Below are positions 7,093-8,574 of a stretch of 8,574 nt of DNA, piece by piece. Each line of letters opens with the position of its first letter. Position 1 is the stretch's first letter. Source of the stretch: Pseudomonadota bacterium (lineage in GTDB: Bacteria > Pseudomonadota > Gammaproteobacteria > Burkholderiales > Burkholderiaceae_B); contig JAEWFK010000125.1 of NCBI GenBank assembly GCA_023388835.1, positions 1-8,574 on the forward strand, in the 5' to 3' direction. The notes beneath the pieces were generated by a model, which saw only the letters and a program-made list of their open reading frames with translations, was not told where the DNA came from and made no database searches. The translations under genes were made by a program, and so were the position numbers.

Positions 7093-8397
7093 ATGCAACT
7101 GTCTGACAAAAAGGCAACGTTGTCGTTCTCTGACGGCACCGCTTCAGTCGAATTCCCCGTCTACCAGGGCACCGTCGGCCCAGACGTCATCGACATCCGC
7201 AAGTTGTACGGTGAAACCGGCATGTTCACCTACGATCCTGGCTTCATGGCCACGGCATCGTGCGAGTCCGGCATTACCTACATCGACGGCGACAAGGGTC
7301 AGCTGCTGTATCGCGGCTATCCCATCGATCAGCTCGCAGTGAACTGCGACTTCCTGGACGTCTGCTACCTCATCCTGAACGGCGAGTTGCCCGACCCGTC
7401 GCAAAAGCAGGAGTTCGATCACCAGGTCACGCACCACACCATGGTGCATGAGCAAATGCAGAACTTCCTGCGTGGCTTCCGCCGCGACGCCCACCCCATG
7501 GCCGTCCTGACCGGCCTGGTGGGCGCAATGGCTGCCTTCTATCACGACTCCACGGACATCACCAATCCGCATCATCGGCATGTGTCGGCTATCCGCCTTA
7601 TCGCCAAGATGCCGACGCTGGTGGCCATGGCGTACAAGTATTCCCGCGGCGAGCCCTTCGTCTATCCGCGCAACGATCTGTCCTACACGGGCAACTTCCT
7701 GCGCATGATGTTCGCCACGCCTTGCGAAGACTACGTCGTCAATGAAGTCGTCGAGCGTGCGCTCGATCGCATCTTCATCCTGCACGCCGACCACGAACAG
7801 AACGCGTCCACCTCCACGGTGCGCCTGTGCGGTTCCTCCGGCACCAACCCGTTCGCGGCCATCGCCGCGGGCGTGGCCTGCCTGTGGGGACCAGCCCACG
7901 GCGGCGCGAACGAAGCCTGCCTGACCATGCTGGAAGAAATCCAGGCCAATGGCGGCCTGGACTACGTCGGCGAGTTCATGGAAAAGGTCAAGGACAAGAA
8001 TTCGGGCGTGCGCCTGATGGGTTTCGGCCACCGGGTCTACAAGAACTACGACCCGCGCGCCAAGCTCATGCAGGAAACCTGCAAGGAAGTCCTGGCTGCT
8101 CTGGGCCTGGAAAACGACCCGCTGTTCAAGCTCGCCATGGAACTGGAGCGCATTGCTCTCGAGGATCCTTACTTCGTGGAGCGCAAGCTCTACCCGAACG
8201 TGGATTTCTACTCCGGTATCGTGCAACGCGCCATCGGCATTCCCACTTCACTGTTCACCGCCATCTTCGCACTGGCACGCACAGTCGGCTGGATCGCTCA
8301 GTGGAATGAAATGCTGTCCGATCCCAACTACAAGATCGGACGTCCGCGTCAGCTGTATACCGGCGCAGTGGAACGCGACGTTCCCGCAGCCCAGTAA
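7093..8397 (+). CDS. gltA: Citrate synthase (type II, hexameric type)
   Basis: The 434-residue enzyme condenses oxaloacetate and acetyl-CoA to citrate. The catalytic triad is visible: H269 in GPAHGGAN, H313 in MGFGHRVYK and D371 in NVDFYSG, matching E. coli H264, H305 and D362. The substrate-binding stretch HADHEQNASTSTVR is at 231-244. The N-terminal beta domain (about 1-60) and C211 in ATPCEDY, matching E. coli C206, are features of the NADH-inhibited hexameric Gram-negative form, so NADH inhibition is likely but inferred. I chose ATG 7093 because GAGG lies at 7081-7084, 8 nt upstream; a GTG at 7090 is in frame but closer. It lies 19 nt after sdhE and is the last gene of the cluster before a GC-rich hairpin. 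Methylcitrate synthase is a homologue, but the N-terminal domain and length favour the true citrate synthase. Confidence 0.97.
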   Translation: MQLSDKKATLSFSDGTASVEFPVYQGTVGPDVIDIRKLYGETGMFTYDPGFMATASCESGITYIDGDKGQLLYRGYPIDQLAVNCDFLDVCYLILNGELPDPSQKQEFDHQVTHHTMVHEQMQNFLRGFRRDAHPMAVLTGLVGAMAAFYHDSTDITNPHHRHVSAIRLIAKMPTLVAMAYKYSRGEPFVYPRNDLSYTGNFLRMMFATPCEDYVVNEVVERALDRIFILHADHEQNASTSTVRLCGSSGTNPFAAIAAGVACLWGPAHGGANEACLTMLEEIQANGGLDYVGEFMEKVKDKNSGVRLMGFGHRVYKNYDPRAKLMQETCKEVLAALGLENDPLFKLAMELERIALEDPYFVERKLYPNVDFYSGIVQRAIGIPTSLFTAIFALARTVGWIAQWNEMLSDPNYKIGRPRQLYTGAVERDVPAAQ

Positions 8398-8402
8398 GAC
8401 CC

Positions 8403-8453
8403 GCGGCCCCCGCGCGGTGTCGCATGCAACATGCGGCGCGGCGCGGGGGCCGC
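8403..8453 (+). terminator. GC-rich hairpin after gltA, probable terminator without U-tract
   Basis: GCGGCCCCCGCGC (8403-8415) pairs perfectly with GCGCGGGGGCCGC (8441-8453), a 13-bp stem made only of G-C pairs. Inside it, CGCAT (8421-8425) and ATGCG (8431-8435) form a second 5-bp stem with a 5-nt loop. The element starts 5 nt after the gltA stop codon. No T-run follows on either strand, so it may act as a U-less terminator, as a 3'-end stabiliser of the long mRNA, or both. Confidence 0.6.
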
Positions 8454-8473
8454 TGCATTGTGACGGCCCGGCA

Positions 8474-8574
8474 GTGTCTCGACAGCAGCTCAATCTTTCC
8501 CTCGACCGTTGGCCCGTTCCCCTGGAAGGCGGCCTGTACGACCGCGCGTCCGCGCATCGCCAAGCCTTCGAACA
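8474..8574 (+). CDS. Possible start of a further gene, cut by the window edge
   Basis: A frame beginning with GTG at 8474 is open to the end of the window (33 codons), reading VSRQQLNLSLDRWPVPLEGG and onward. Its composition looks protein-like, with 23 of 33 third positions G or C. Against it, all three plus-strand frames are open here and another frame has even higher GC3, no ribosome-binding site is evident, and I recognise no family. It is reported as a weak candidate only. Confidence 0.25.
   Translation, partial: MSRQQLNLSLDRWPVPLEGGLYDRASAHRQAFE

Noticed and set aside
7144..8226. Minus-strand open frame of 360 codons opposite gltA
   Set aside because: Same codon-bias shadow: full overlap with a certain gene, no recognisable domain, histidine- and valine-rich composition typical of the antisense frame.

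Overview
The window is GC-rich chromosomal DNA that looks like a betaproteobacterium of the order Burkholderiales, most likely family Alcaligenaceae (Bordetella/Achromobacter type). I infer this from protein character and gene order; no search was run. It is a central-metabolism locus: succinate dehydrogenase, its flavinylation factor, citrate synthase and malate dehydrogenase, with a GntR-family regulator at the divergent point.

Layout. Positions 1-620 hold the 3' end of a sigma-54-dependent activator, probably the propionate regulator PrpR. Convergent with it, on the minus strand, is a PaiB-type FMN-binding-fold protein (646-1269). Upstream of paiB on the same strand is mdh (1385-2374). A strong intrinsic terminator lies between them, its U-tract only 13 nt from the paiB start codon. 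The mdh-gntR divergent region (2375-2612) carries a perfect 16-bp palindrome with an extra half-site, next to or inside candidate promoters for both genes. The HutC-type GntR gene (2613-3383) is followed by a 100-bp spacer with a perfect 11-bp inverted repeat. Then comes a compact plus-strand cluster: sdhC, sdhD, sdhA, sdhB, sdhE, gltA (3484-8397), with gaps of 27 nt or less and a 1-nt stop/start overlap between sdhC and sdhD. A very GC-rich hairpin follows gltA. The last 100 nt may be the start of another gene.

How the genes work together. GltA makes citrate, SdhCDAB oxidises succinate and reduces quinone, SdhE helps attach FAD to SdhA, and Mdh regenerates oxaloacetate for GltA. The GntR protein is well placed to control mdh, itself and perhaps sdh-gltA; its effector and operator are not known from the sequence. 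The neighbouring PrpR-like activator suggests, but does not prove, that a methylcitrate (propionate) gene cluster lies to the left.

All enzyme genes look intact and ordinary, with catalytic residues present. I see no mobile element, CRISPR array, tRNA or rRNA. The points worth a second look are regulatory: the terminator abutting paiB, the 16-bp palindrome, and the inverted repeat ahead of sdhC.
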